Shown here one piece after another: positions 1 to 7,077 of a stretch of 18,495 bases of DNA (position 1 is the first letter of the stretch; every line of letters begins with the position of its first letter). Position numbers and translations under genes: made by a program. Source of the stretch: Lachnospiraceae bacterium (GTDB lineage: Bacteria; Bacillota; Clostridia; Lachnospirales; Anaerotignaceae); contig JAQVIB010000008.1 of the NCBI GenBank assembly GCA_028695945.1, forward strand, positions 1 to 18,495. The letters are read 5' to 3'. The notes beneath the pieces were generated by a model. That model searched no databases, had not been told where the DNA came from, and saw only the letters and a program-made list of their open reading frames with translations.

Positions 1-436
1 AAATATCTTAGCGCTTAATGCAGCAATAGAAGCAGCGCGCGCAGGCAGCGCAGGCAAGGGCTTTGCAGTTGTTGCAGACGAAGTAAGAAACCTTGCAAGT
101 AAATCCGCAGAGGCGGCTAAAAATACAACAGTGCTTATTGAGGATACTGTAAAGGCAGTTGACAACGGCACAAGAATGGCTGAAGAAACTGCAAAATCTA
201 TGCAGGCAGTGGTTAACAGCACAGCCACTGTTACAGACTTAATTAAAAAAATAGCAGATGCGTCCAAAGAACAGGCAAATTCCATTGCTGAGGTTACATC
301 AGGTGTAGATCAAGTTTCATCAATTATTCAAACAAATTCTGCAACTGCTGAAGAAAGTGCCGCAACAGCTGAAGAACTTTCTGGACAGGCACAGATGCTT
401 AAGGATTTAGTTGGTGGATTCAAGCTTAAAGAGTAA
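1..436 (+). CDS. Methyl-accepting chemotaxis protein, C-terminal part (5' end outside window)
   Basis: This is the last 145 codons of a chemoreceptor, read from base 2 to the TAA at 434-436. It opens inside the conserved cytoplasmic hairpin tip, with NILALNAAIEAARAG followed by GKGFAVVADEVRNLA. This tip binds CheA and CheW and makes trimer-of-dimers contacts. The descending helix follows and ends with the methylation-type segment NSATAEESAATAEELS and the tail FKLKE. The sensor, membrane segments and HAMP domain lie upstream of the window, so the ligand cannot be guessed. There is no CheR-docking pentapeptide at the end. It is closely similar to the two other MCPs at 541 and 5229, so the three look like paralogues. 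An intrinsic terminator follows directly. Confidence 0.95.
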   Translation, partial: NILALNAAIEAARAGSAGKGFAVVADEVRNLASKSAEAAKNTTVLIEDTVKAVDNGTRMAEETAKSMQAVVNSTATVTDLIKKIADASKEQANSIAEVTSGVDQVSSIIQTNSATAEESAATAEELSGQAQMLKDLVGGFKLKE

Positions 437-449
437 CAGTTAAAAATTT

Positions 450-488
450 AAAGCTCCCACTAGTTCGCAAATTTAGTGGGAGCTTTTT
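450..488 (+). terminator. Rho-independent terminator after the first MCP
   Basis: A perfect 13-bp stem is formed by AAAGCTCCCACTA (450-462) and TAGTGGGAGCTTT (474-486). The loop is 11 nt and the stem runs into a T-tract at 484-488. It starts 13 bases after the stop codon. The next MCP is therefore probably transcribed separately or by read-through. Confidence 0.93.
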
Positions 489-540
489 AATATAAAAACT
501 TTCAAAATTGACACAGTTTATTAGAAGAGGAGTTGCATTT

Positions 541-2709
541 ATGACAAAAGGCAATATAAAATGGAAAGACAAGCTTACGGTTAAAATACCGTTGGTGAAC
601 ACTCTAATTATACTTATAGCAATTGTAATAATGTGTGGCTTATTAAGTGTGTTATCAAGACATATTGTAGCTGAATTAGTTGATAAGGAAGTGGCCTATG
701 TTGCCGATGCAAATGCACAGAAGGCAAAGACATATCTTGACAGTATGAACATATTTTCTAAAGCTGTAGCCCAAGAAGTGGGAAGATATAAAGGCGTTGA
801 TAGGGAATTGTCAGAAAAAATGATTCAGGACTCAATGATAAATATTTTGGATGACGACAAAATTTTCTCTTCATACGTGGCATTTGTACCTAATAAATAT
901 TTTCCTGATACTCCAAAGGGATTATCCTATTATGCGTTTCCTAATGGAAATGGTATAACAATGGAGGTACTTAACAACTATGATGAATACGGAGTGGCAG
1001 ACTACTATGTAGTGCCAAAAGAGATTAAGGCTACGCATATTACAGAACCATATGAGTATCATCTTACTGAGGACAAGGTGGTATGGCTTATTACTTTAAG
1101 CAATCCTGTTTTAGATGGAAAGGGAGAGTTTATTGGGATTGCATCTTGCGATATTTTAATGGATTCTATTGGCGGACTTGACTACAGTACGGGTGGTTAC
1201 AAAAGTACCCAAAGCTATATAATTACAGGAAAGGGAACTGTAGTTGCTGATACTTTCAAGCCTGAAAGCATAGGTACGGCTATGCAGGGAACAGACGAAA
1301 AGACAAAAAAGATTTTGGATTCCGCGGCTACAGGACAGCCATTACTGTTACAAGAAAAAACACCTGCAACTAATAACAAGATGGCAATTATTACACACAG
1401 ACCAATTACAGTAGAAGGCACAGACGTAATATGGGGCAGTGGTTTTGCTGTAAGCAAAGCAGAGGCATTAGCCGAAGCAAATAAAATTACAATTTCTATG
1501 ATTACCGTTGGAACAATAGGTCTTATTATTCTAACATTATTCAGTGTGTTTGCAATGAAAAAAGCACTTGCACCCATTACACCTGTTATGGAATTGGCGG
1601 AGAAAATGGGTTCTGGGGATTTAACTAATATTTCCGAAAATACAGTGAAAACAACAGATGAATTGGGACAGCTTTCTGCGATTTTCCATGATACAGCCGC
1701 TGTACTTTCTGGATATATTATTGAAATATCAACGCTTTTGGACGACATTTCTTCAGGCAGGCTTGACTTGTCTATTGAAAGGGAATACATAGGAGACTTT
1801 ACTACCATTAAACAGGCACTAAACAACATACTTTTATCTTTGAACAATATTTTTAAAGATATGCAGGCGGTGGCTGAACAAGTTTCCTCTGGCTCAGAGC
1901 AAGTGGCATCGGGTGCACAGGCACTTAGCCAAGGAGCTACTCAACAGGCAAGCTCCATACAGGAATTATCAGCTTCCATTGAAGATATTTCCCAAAAGGT
2001 TAAGGAAAGTGCAGTAAGTGCTGCTGTTGCAAACCAAAAAGCAGATGAGGTTGGTGCAGAAATAGATAAGAGCAACGTTCAGATGCAGCAAATGCTTGTG
2101 GCAATGGACAGTATAAGCTCAAAATCCAACGAAATAGGCAAAATTGTTAAGACAATAGAAGATATTGCATTTCAAACAAACATACTTGCATTTAATGCGG
2201 CGGTTGAAGCGGCACGTGCAGGCGAGGCGGGAAAAGGCTTTGCTGTGGTTGCAGACGAAGTTAGAAATTTAGCTTCAAAAAGTGCAGAGGCGGCAAAAGA
2301 TACTACTTTGCTTATTGAAAGTACGTTAACCTCTGTAGAAGAAGGCGTTGCAATTGCCCAAACAACGGCAGGAGCATTAGTTTCTGTAGTTGATGGAACG
2401 AAGGATATTCTTGATGCAATAAGTGAAATATCAAAACAAGCTCAGCATGAGGCAGTAGCATTGGAACAGGTAAACCAGGGTGTGGAACAGATTGCAATGG
2501 TTGTACAAACAACATCAGCCACGGCAGAAGAAAGTGCAGCAACCAGTGAACAGCTTTCAGCACAGGCACAGCATTTAAGTAACATTATTGCCAAGTTTAA
2601 GCTTAAAAATGATAGTGGAATTCCTAAATACGTTGAAGTTGAAAGTAGGAAAGAAATGATGGATGAAGCTGGTAACTTTGTTGCGGAGAGTAATTACGAT
2701 AAATATTAA
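541..2709 (+). CDS. Methyl-accepting chemotaxis protein with large dCACHE-like extracellular sensor
   Basis: A membrane chemoreceptor of 722 aa. The ATG at 541 was chosen because AGAGGAG lies 8 bases upstream; an in-frame TTG at 508 has no ribosome site. Layout: TM1 about residues 18-38; an extracellular region of about 275 residues whose length and C-terminal GEFIGIASCDILMDSI segment suit a double CACHE sensor; TM2 about 316-339; HAMP about 340-392; a second HAMP-like stretch (about 400-440); then the coiled-coil signalling domain with its tip near 540-575. Methylation-type segments are QGATQQASSIQELSASI and TTSATAEESAATSEQLS. The R-x-W-Y ligand motif of amino-acid dCACHE sensors is not evident (ADYY occurs in the comparable region), so I do not assign a ligand. 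The tip reads NILAFNAAVEAARAG, with F551 where leucine is nearly universal. The tail has no CheR pentapeptide. Terminators lie before and after it. Confidence 0.94.
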   Translation: MTKGNIKWKDKLTVKIPLVNTLIILIAIVIMCGLLSVLSRHIVAELVDKEVAYVADANAQKAKTYLDSMNIFSKAVAQEVGRYKGVDRELSEKMIQDSMINILDDDKIFSSYVAFVPNKYFPDTPKGLSYYAFPNGNGITMEVLNNYDEYGVADYYVVPKEIKATHITEPYEYHLTEDKVVWLITLSNPVLDGKGEFIGIASCDILMDSIGGLDYSTGGYKSTQSYIITGKGTVVADTFKPESIGTAMQGTDEKTKKILDSAATGQPLLLQEKTPATNNKMAIITHRPITVEGTDVIWGSGFAVSKAEALAEANKITISMITVGTIGLIILTLFSVFAMKKALAPITPVMELAEKMGSGDLTNISENTVKTTDELGQLSAIFHDTAAVLSGYIIEISTLLDDISSGRLDLSIEREYIGDFTTIKQALNNILLSLNNIFKDMQAVAEQVSSGSEQVASGAQALSQGATQQASSIQELSASIEDISQKVKESAVSAAVANQKADEVGAEIDKSNVQMQQMLVAMDSISSKSNEIGKIVKTIEDIAFQTNILAFNAAVEAARAGEAGKGFAVVADEVRNLASKSAEAAKDTTLLIESTLTSVEEGVAIAQTTAGALVSVVDGTKDILDAISEISKQAQHEAVALEQVNQGVEQIAMVVQTTSATAEESAATSEQLSAQAQHLSNIIAKFKLKNDSGIPKYVEVESRKEMMDEAGNFVAESNYDKY

Positions 2710-2721
2710 AATGTAAGAAAC

Positions 2722-2766
2722 AAAACCCACTTGGCTACCGTATTTTATAGCTAAGTGGGTTTTAAA
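2722..2766 (+). terminator. Rho-independent terminator after the second MCP
   Basis: A 16-bp stem with one G-T wobble is formed by 2722-2737 (AAAACCCACTTGGCTA) and 2748-2763 (TAGCTAAGTGGGTTTT). The loop is 10 nt. The 3' arm ends in a T-run followed by A-rich sequence. The A-rich 5' flank means it could also work on the other strand. Confidence 0.9.
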
Positions 2767-2790
2767 AATCTATTCACAAATACGCATGTT

Positions 2791-2846
2791 CTAACCTTGG
2801 GTTAGCTTATTATAACCAAGATGGATTTGATTTGGATAGGAGGTTA
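2791..2846 (+). promoter_or_regulatory. Competing hairpins over the HD-GYP ribosome site (candidate translational switch)
   Basis: Two TAACC boxes (2792-2796, 2813-2817) and two GGTTA boxes (2800-2804, 2842-2846) alternate here. The second GGTTA overlaps the AGGAGG ribosome site at 2838-2843. CTAACC (2791-2796) can pair with GGTTAG (2800-2805) across a 3-nt loop. Alternatively CTTGG (2796-2800) can pair with CCAAG (2816-2820). Either TAACC box could instead cover the ribosome site. The pairings are seen in the sequence; a regulatory role is inference. I recognise no known riboswitch class. Confidence 0.35.
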
Positions 2847-2849
2847 ATA

Positions 2850-4049
2850 ATGAAATTTAGTTTTACAGAGGTATTATATGCTTTGTCTTATGCACTGGAT
2901 TGTGTAGAGCATGAGCTGATTGGCGTTACAACGAATCACTCTAAACGGGTGGCGTATATATGCGTAAAAATGGGAAGAAAATGGAAATTAATTACAAACC
3001 AATTGTTGGACCTTGCAGCTTGTGCCCTGCTCCATGACAATGCACTTACTGAATTTATACAGGCTGAATACACAGAGCAGGGTGAGGCAAACGCCACGAA
3101 TCTTAGTATTCATTGCGTGTTAGGAGAAAAAAACATTGAAAAAATAAAATTTTTTGGAAATGTTAAGGGTGCTATTTTATACCACCACGAAAATGCTGAT
3201 GGAACAGGACCACTTAAAAAAACATGGAAAGAAATCCCTTTATATGCAAGAATAATTCATTTGGCCGACCAGTTAGATGCCAATTTTGATTTAAGTGACG
3301 TATCTGAAAAAAAGTATAATGAAATAAAGAGCTTTTTACACCAAAATACTAACACTATGTTTGATAAGGAATGCACACAGGCTTTTTTTAACTGCTTTGA
3401 TTTTGAAGAAATTACGGGAATGGAAAATAATAAAATAGATGGTACACTGCGTGAAAATATTCCTAAAATTCAATATGAATATGCAAATGAAGAAGTTATA
3501 AATTTTGCACAGTTGTTTGCCACTATTGTTGACTATAAATCTGAATTTACCCATACTCATTGTATTGGGATTGCCCAAAAGGCTTATGAAATGGGAAAGT
3601 TTTACGGATATGACGAAGAAACTAGAACGAAACTTTATTTGGCAGGAGCATTGCATGATATTGGTAAACTGGCGGTAGACAACGATTTACTTGAAAAAAA
3701 TGGTAAGCTTACTGCAAAGGAATACAAGGATATACAAACCCATGCATACCAAACTTATTACATGCTTAGAGGTATTGAAGGGTTTGAAGAAATTACATCA
3801 TGGGCGTCACTTCACCACGAAAAACTTAATGGAACAGGGTATCCCTTTGGCAAAACAGCACAACAGCTTGGCAAAAATGAAAGACTTATGGCATGCCTTG
3901 ACATATATCAGGCGCTTGTTGAAAAAAGGCCATACAAGGATGGAATGGAACACAATAAGGCAATTGAGATTTTGCGTGAAATGGCTGCGGAAAATCAAAT
4001 TGACAAGAAAATAGTTGAGGATATTAATTTTGTTTTTGCCAATGGGTAA
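2850..4049 (+). CDS. Tandem HD-GYP domain protein, probable cyclic-di-GMP phosphodiesterase
   Basis: A soluble protein of 399 aa with no signal peptide or membrane segment. The ATG at 2850 was chosen because AGGAGG lies 6 bases upstream; an in-frame TTG at 2832 has none. It is two HD-GYP-like halves in one chain. The C-terminal half has the full signature: H237, H269-D270-I-G-K273, H298, H322-H323-E, NGTGYP (327-332), D351 and RPY. The N-terminal half keeps the corresponding metal ligands H30, H62-D63, H88, H112-H113 and D140 but reads HDNAL instead of HDxGK and DGTGP instead of GYP. HD-GYP enzymes typically hydrolyse c-di-GMP or related cyclic dinucleotides, and the location among MCP and flagellar genes fits control of motility. 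The substrate is inferred. No sensor or receiver domain is fused to it, so any input must come from the degenerate half or from partners. Confidence 0.88.
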   Translation: MKFSFTEVLYALSYALDCVEHELIGVTTNHSKRVAYICVKMGRKWKLITNQLLDLAACALLHDNALTEFIQAEYTEQGEANATNLSIHCVLGEKNIEKIKFFGNVKGAILYHHENADGTGPLKKTWKEIPLYARIIHLADQLDANFDLSDVSEKKYNEIKSFLHQNTNTMFDKECTQAFFNCFDFEEITGMENNKIDGTLRENIPKIQYEYANEEVINFAQLFATIVDYKSEFTHTHCIGIAQKAYEMGKFYGYDEETRTKLYLAGALHDIGKLAVDNDLLEKNGKLTAKEYKDIQTHAYQTYYMLRGIEGFEEITSWASLHHEKLNGTGYPFGKTAQQLGKNERLMACLDIYQALVEKRPYKDGMEHNKAIEILREMAAENQIDKKIVEDINFVFANG

Positions 4050-4074
4050 TTACAAAGAGGATATTGGAAAAGCC

Positions 4075-4101
4075 TTAATAATTATATGATTTTGTCGATA
4101 A
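4075..4101 (+). promoter_or_regulatory. Sigma-28 (SigD)-like promoter candidate for the 192-aa gene
   Basis: GTCGATAA at 4094-4101 closely resembles the SigD -10 consensus GCCGATAT. The -35 consensus TAAA is only approximated, by TTAA at 4075-4078 (15-nt spacer) or TAAT at 4076-4079 (14-nt spacer). It lies 43 bases upstream of the start at 4145, leaving a short leader with a strong AAGGAGGG ribosome site. Read by eye; not experimentally supported. Confidence 0.5.
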
Positions 4102-4144
4102 CATGAATATAGGTAAAACGGATTTTTATTAAGGAGGGTTAATT

Positions 4145-4723
4145 ATGGAAATATCAGGAGTTGGAAGTGTATACACTTCAGCAAGCGGTTGCCAGAAAAC
4201 AAAAACAGCAAAAAGTGAAGAGGCTGTGGTTGAAAAAAAACCATCGGTGACAGATTCTTTCGTGAAAACCGAAAAGGCAGATGAAAGAGTTGCAGATGGA
4301 AAAAGACTTAGCAGCGACCAAATAGACGAGCTTAGGGCACAACATCAGGCTAATTTTGATAAGCTTATAAGCGAAATGATGGGCAAACAAGCACAACACA
4401 GCAAAAAGGCAACAAGCGTTTTTGATAATTTGCCTAAATTGGCAACCACACAGGAAGAAGCACAGGCAGCAATTGCTGCGGACGGGGATTGGGGCGTTAA
4501 TGCAGTGGCAACTCGCATTATGGACATGGCAGTTGGACTTTCTGGTGGAGATGCATCAAAAATTTCTCTTTTACGTGGTGCGGTTGAAAAAGGTTTTGAA
4601 AATGCAACTAAAGCTTGGGGCGGAGAATTGCCTTCAATTTGCAATGACACTTACGAAGAAATTTCAAAGCGTTTTGATTATTGGGAATCAAACGGAAGTC
4701 TTGATGGATATACAATGGAATAA
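4145..4723 (+). CDS. Conserved-looking protein of unknown function in a motility region
   Basis: A protein of 192 aa with a strong ribosome site (AAGGAGGG) 6 bases before the ATG. I cannot name a family with certainty. Residues about 1-90 are low-complexity, charged and probably disordered, with a Lys/Glu/Ser/Thr-rich stretch and a helical segment near 60-85 (DQIDELRAQHQANFDKLISE). The C-terminal half looks folded: a DGDWGVNAVATRIMDMAVGLSGGD stretch (written here as DGDWGVNAVATRIMDM then AVGLSGGD), GAVEKGFENATKAWGG-ELP, and a closing TYEEISKRFDYWE helix. From memory, similar C-terminal segments occur in uncharacterised proteins of other motile Firmicutes, but this could not be checked. There is no signal peptide, membrane segment or catalytic motif. 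It has its own sigma-28-like box and a terminator, so it is probably a monocistronic late motility-class gene. Confidence 0.8.
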   Translation: MEISGVGSVYTSASGCQKTKTAKSEEAVVEKKPSVTDSFVKTEKADERVADGKRLSSDQIDELRAQHQANFDKLISEMMGKQAQHSKKATSVFDNLPKLATTQEEAQAAIAADGDWGVNAVATRIMDMAVGLSGGDASKISLLRGAVEKGFENATKAWGGELPSICNDTYEEISKRFDYWESNGSLDGYTME

Positions 4724-4750
4724 CAATTACATAGTGAATTTTATGTTATT

Positions 4751-4805
4751 AAAAGGTAGAAATTTATTATTTGGTTAAAGCCGAATATTAATTTCTACCT
4801 TTTTT
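4751..4805 (+). terminator. Rho-independent terminator after the 192-aa gene
   Basis: A 14-bp perfect stem is formed by AAAAGGTAGAAATT (4751-4764) and AATTTCTACCTTTT (4790-4803), running into a T-tract to 4805. The loop is about 25 nt. A further partial copy of the left arm (AAAAGGTAGGAATAATTTTA, 4822-4841) lies downstream and could pair with the same right arm, giving an alternative hairpin. Confidence 0.88.
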
Positions 4806-5134
4806 GTTCGCATAGGGTAATAAAAGGTAGGAATAATTTTAGTGTCAACAAATAGAAAAATAAATTTACTGAACAAAATATAAATGAATGTTCAATAATC
4901 AACCACAAATGAGTAAAAATGGTAAAAATTTCTTGAAAGAAGTCGAAAATAGTGGTAAACTGAAACTCGTGGAGTGTTCTAATGTTTTAATAAAACAAAA
5001 ATATAAGTTTTATGCAGTAGAATTTAACAAAATATAATGCTATGTATTAGAGATACAGACTATGCAAACTGAGTGTAGGAATGTTTTTTAAAGGCGAACA
5101 AGACATTAATAATTACAATCATAAAGGAGGAAAT
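4806..5134. other. Long non-coding region ahead of the third MCP
   Basis: I see no gene here. It contains a direct copy of a terminator arm (4822-4841), a 25-bp interrupted palindrome TGAACA-N13-TGTTCA (4870-4894), a promoter candidate (4923-4961), and a perfect 15-bp palindrome TGTTTTA-A-TAAAACA (4983-4997). A TATAAT hexamer at 5032-5037 has no convincing -35 partner. The region is very AT-rich. The two palindromes flank the promoter candidate, which would suit operator sites, but that is inference. Confidence 0.6.
4923..4961 (+). promoter_or_regulatory. Overlapping sigma-A-like and sigma-28-like promoter candidates for the third MCP
   Basis: TTGAAA (4933-4938), 17 nt, then TAAACT (4956-4961) gives a fair sigma-A-type promoter. 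Overlapping it, TAAA (4923-4926), 15 nt, then GTCGAAAA (4942-4949) resembles a SigD-type promoter. The second box is close to the GTCGATAA upstream of the 192-aa gene. Either would leave a leader of more than 250 nt that contains the 7-codon ORF. Confidence 0.45.
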
Positions 5135-5158
5135 ATGAAATATAAAGTATACCCTTAA
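5135..5158 (+). CDS. Seven-codon leader ORF (MKYKVYP) with a strong ribosome site
   Basis: AAAGGAGG at 5123-5130 is the best ribosome site between 4806 and 5229 and sits 4 bases before an ATG. That frame stops after seven codons (MKYKVYP, TAA at 5156-5158), 70 bases before the MCP start. The MCP itself has only a weak AAGAG-type site. The 3' end of this ORF (ATACCCT, 5149-5155) can pair with AGGGTAT (5177-5183), and its CCCTT could alternatively meet AAGGG at 5200-5204 nearer the MCP start. This resembles a translated leader controlling a downstream gene, but no known leader-peptide class is recognised. It could also be a fortuitous start. Confidence 0.4.
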   Translation: MKYKVYP

Positions 5159-5183
5159 AGCATCGGTGTGTTAAATAGGGTAT
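5149..5183 (+). promoter_or_regulatory. Hairpin overlapping the end of the leader ORF
   Basis: ATACCCT (5149-5155) is the exact reverse complement of AGGGTAT (5177-5183), giving a 7-bp stem with a 21-nt loop. Ribosomes translating the short leader ORF to its stop at 5158 would cover the left arm. It has no T-run, so it is not a terminator. Function is inferred only from position. Confidence 0.35.
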
Positions 5184-5228
5184 TAGTGACAGACGTTTAA
5201 AGGGCATAAAAAGAAAAAGAGTTTAAGT

Positions 5229-7037
5229 ATGTTTAAGAATATTAAAATTAGAAAAAAGCTTATTACTTCATTCCTAATTGTTGCAATAATTACAAATATA
5301 GCAACTGTTGTATCATCTATTGGAATAAGTAAGATAAACGCAGATGCAGAGATGGCATTAAATAATTATGGATTTGCAACTGGAAGCATTTCATCGGCAC
5401 TGGTGGTCGTTGCAGATTCCCGTCGTGCAGTACGTGATGTTGTAAACTATGAAGATGAACTAAAGCGGAACGAAGCAAAAGAACAGCTTTACAATGAATT
5501 AAGACCTAAGTATGAAAAATATTCTGCAGAGGTTAAAGAAAGTATTTTGAACGAAGATGAAAAAGTAATTTACGACCAGATTGTAGATAAGATTGCAAAA
5601 TACAATGCATTGCAGGATGAATATGTAACCCAGGGCGAAACTGCAACCCTTACAAAGCGTACTGTTTTACGCCAGAAAATGCATGACCAATTGGACCCTG
5701 TATATCAGGATTTATATGATACATACTTAAGCCTTTTAAATCTTAAAAGGGATAAAGGTGCAGAAGTTACCAAAAATTTGAAAACACTTGGCGAAATATC
5801 ATTCTTTTTAAATGTGGTAATGGGTTTGGCATCTATAGCCTTATCATTTGCATTTGGTACATTTATTGCCCACAGTATTGCAAAACCTATGGGTGAGTGC
5901 TCACGACGTTTGGAACTTTTGGCAGAGGGCGATTTACATTCGCCAATGCCAGAGATAAACTCAAAAGATGAGGTTGGAGAGCTTGCAAATTCTACAAGGG
6001 AAATAATTGAAAAGCTTACGGCGGTTATTAAAGAAACAGACAAACAATTGGCGGCACTTGCAAAAGGAGATTTAACTGCAGAGTCAAACTTGGAATTTCC
6101 AGGGGATTTAGCAAAGCTAAAGGTATCTTTAGATAGAATTTTCTCTGACCTTAATGCAAGTGTGGGTCAGATAAACCAGTCATCAGAGCAGGTTTCCAGT
6201 GGCTCGGGTCAGGTATCGGCAGCAGCACAAGCACTTAGTCAAGGTACTACTCAACAGGCATCATCAATTGAAGAACTTTCTGCAACAATTAGTGATATTT
6301 CTAGCCAAATTAAAGCAAATGCTGATAATGCACTGAAAGCAAATGAACTTGCAAACCAGGCTGGTCAAGCATTACAAGTTGGTTCACGTCAGATGGAAGA
6401 TATGGTAAATGCAATGACTGAAATTTCCGAAACGTCTGGTGAGATTGGAAAGATTATTAAAACTATTGATGACATTGCTTTCCAAACAAATATACTTGCA
6501 CTTAATGCTGCAGTAGAGGCAGCACGTGCTGGTCAGGCAGGGCGTGGATTTGCAGTTGTTGCGGATGAAGTAAGAAATCTTGCACAAAAGAGTGCAGAAG
6601 CGGCTAAAAACACAACTGAGCTTATTGAAAATACGGTTAACGCGGTTGATAAAGGCAGAAAAATTGCAGACGGAACAGCTGAGTCACTTGGGGTTGTTGT
6701 TGTAAAATCTGAGGCAGTGGTTGATAATTTGAAGAAAATTGCAAGTGCCTCTGTTGAACAGGCCGAGTCTATTGCACAGGTTACACAAGGCGTAGAACAA
6801 ATTTCAGCGGTTGTACAAACAAATTCGGCTACAGCGGAAGAAAGTGCTGCATCAAGTGAGGAGCTTAGCTCTCAGGCAGAATTATTGAAGGATTTGGTTA
6901 GCAGCTTTAAGGTTAAGGGAATTGAAACAAAAACTTATGGAGCACATAGCCAAACGCATGAACAGTACAACGATTTTCCCGAAAATGAAGATATATCAAT
7001 GCAGAACGTTGAATTTAGTGCTGATGGAAAATACTAA
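5229..7037 (+). CDS. Methyl-accepting chemotaxis protein with four-helix-bundle-type sensor
   Basis: A membrane chemoreceptor of 602 aa. Layout: TM1 about residues 12-33; an extracellular helical domain of about 155 residues, rich in Glu/Lys/Tyr with no CACHE features, so probably a four-helix bundle (4HB_MCP type); TM2 about 190-213; HAMP about 215-267 followed by a second HAMP-like stretch (AALAKGDLTAESNLEFPGDL); then the signalling domain. The tip, near residues 412-445, reads NILALNAAVEAARAG and GRGFAVVADEVRNLA. Methylation-type segments are QGTTQQASSIEELSATI and TNSATAEESAASSEELS. The start is unusual: ATG 5229 has only a weak AAGAG site, there is no other ATG, GTG or TTG before the in-frame stop at 5187, and a strong ribosome site upstream serves a 7-codon ORF instead. 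The acidic tail (PENEDISMQN) carries no CheR pentapeptide. Confidence 0.93.
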   Translation: MFKNIKIRKKLITSFLIVAIITNIATVVSSIGISKINADAEMALNNYGFATGSISSALVVVADSRRAVRDVVNYEDELKRNEAKEQLYNELRPKYEKYSAEVKESILNEDEKVIYDQIVDKIAKYNALQDEYVTQGETATLTKRTVLRQKMHDQLDPVYQDLYDTYLSLLNLKRDKGAEVTKNLKTLGEISFFLNVVMGLASIALSFAFGTFIAHSIAKPMGECSRRLELLAEGDLHSPMPEINSKDEVGELANSTREIIEKLTAVIKETDKQLAALAKGDLTAESNLEFPGDLAKLKVSLDRIFSDLNASVGQINQSSEQVSSGSGQVSAAAQALSQGTTQQASSIEELSATISDISSQIKANADNALKANELANQAGQALQVGSRQMEDMVNAMTEISETSGEIGKIIKTIDDIAFQTNILALNAAVEAARAGQAGRGFAVVADEVRNLAQKSAEAAKNTTELIENTVNAVDKGRKIADGTAESLGVVVVKSEAVVDNLKKIASASVEQAESIAQVTQGVEQISAVVQTNSATAEESAASSEELSSQAELLKDLVSSFKVKGIETKTYGAHSQTHEQYNDFPENEDISMQNVEFSADGKY

Positions 7038-7077
7038 TAATTATTCATTTAAAAAAACAGTTGAAGTCTGAAATTAA

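Noticed and set aside
1215..1847. 210-codon open frame on the minus strand inside the second MCP gene
   Set aside because: It is fully antisense to a well-supported receptor gene, shows no family motif or ribosome site, and its composition mirrors the plus-strand codons.
3691..4014. 107-codon plus-strand frame within the HD-GYP gene
   Set aside because: It overlaps the catalytic HD-GYP half in another frame, has no ribosome site, and lacks recognisable motifs.
4422..4778. 118-codon plus-strand frame overlapping the 192-aa gene and its terminator
   Set aside because: It runs through the terminator stem, has no ribosome site, and the other frame has a strong start signal and protein-like sequence.
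4830..5228. Cyclic-di-GMP riboswitch ahead of the third MCP
   Set aside because: The region is long and near c-di-GMP-related genes, but I could not find the conserved GEMM-I or type II core sequence.
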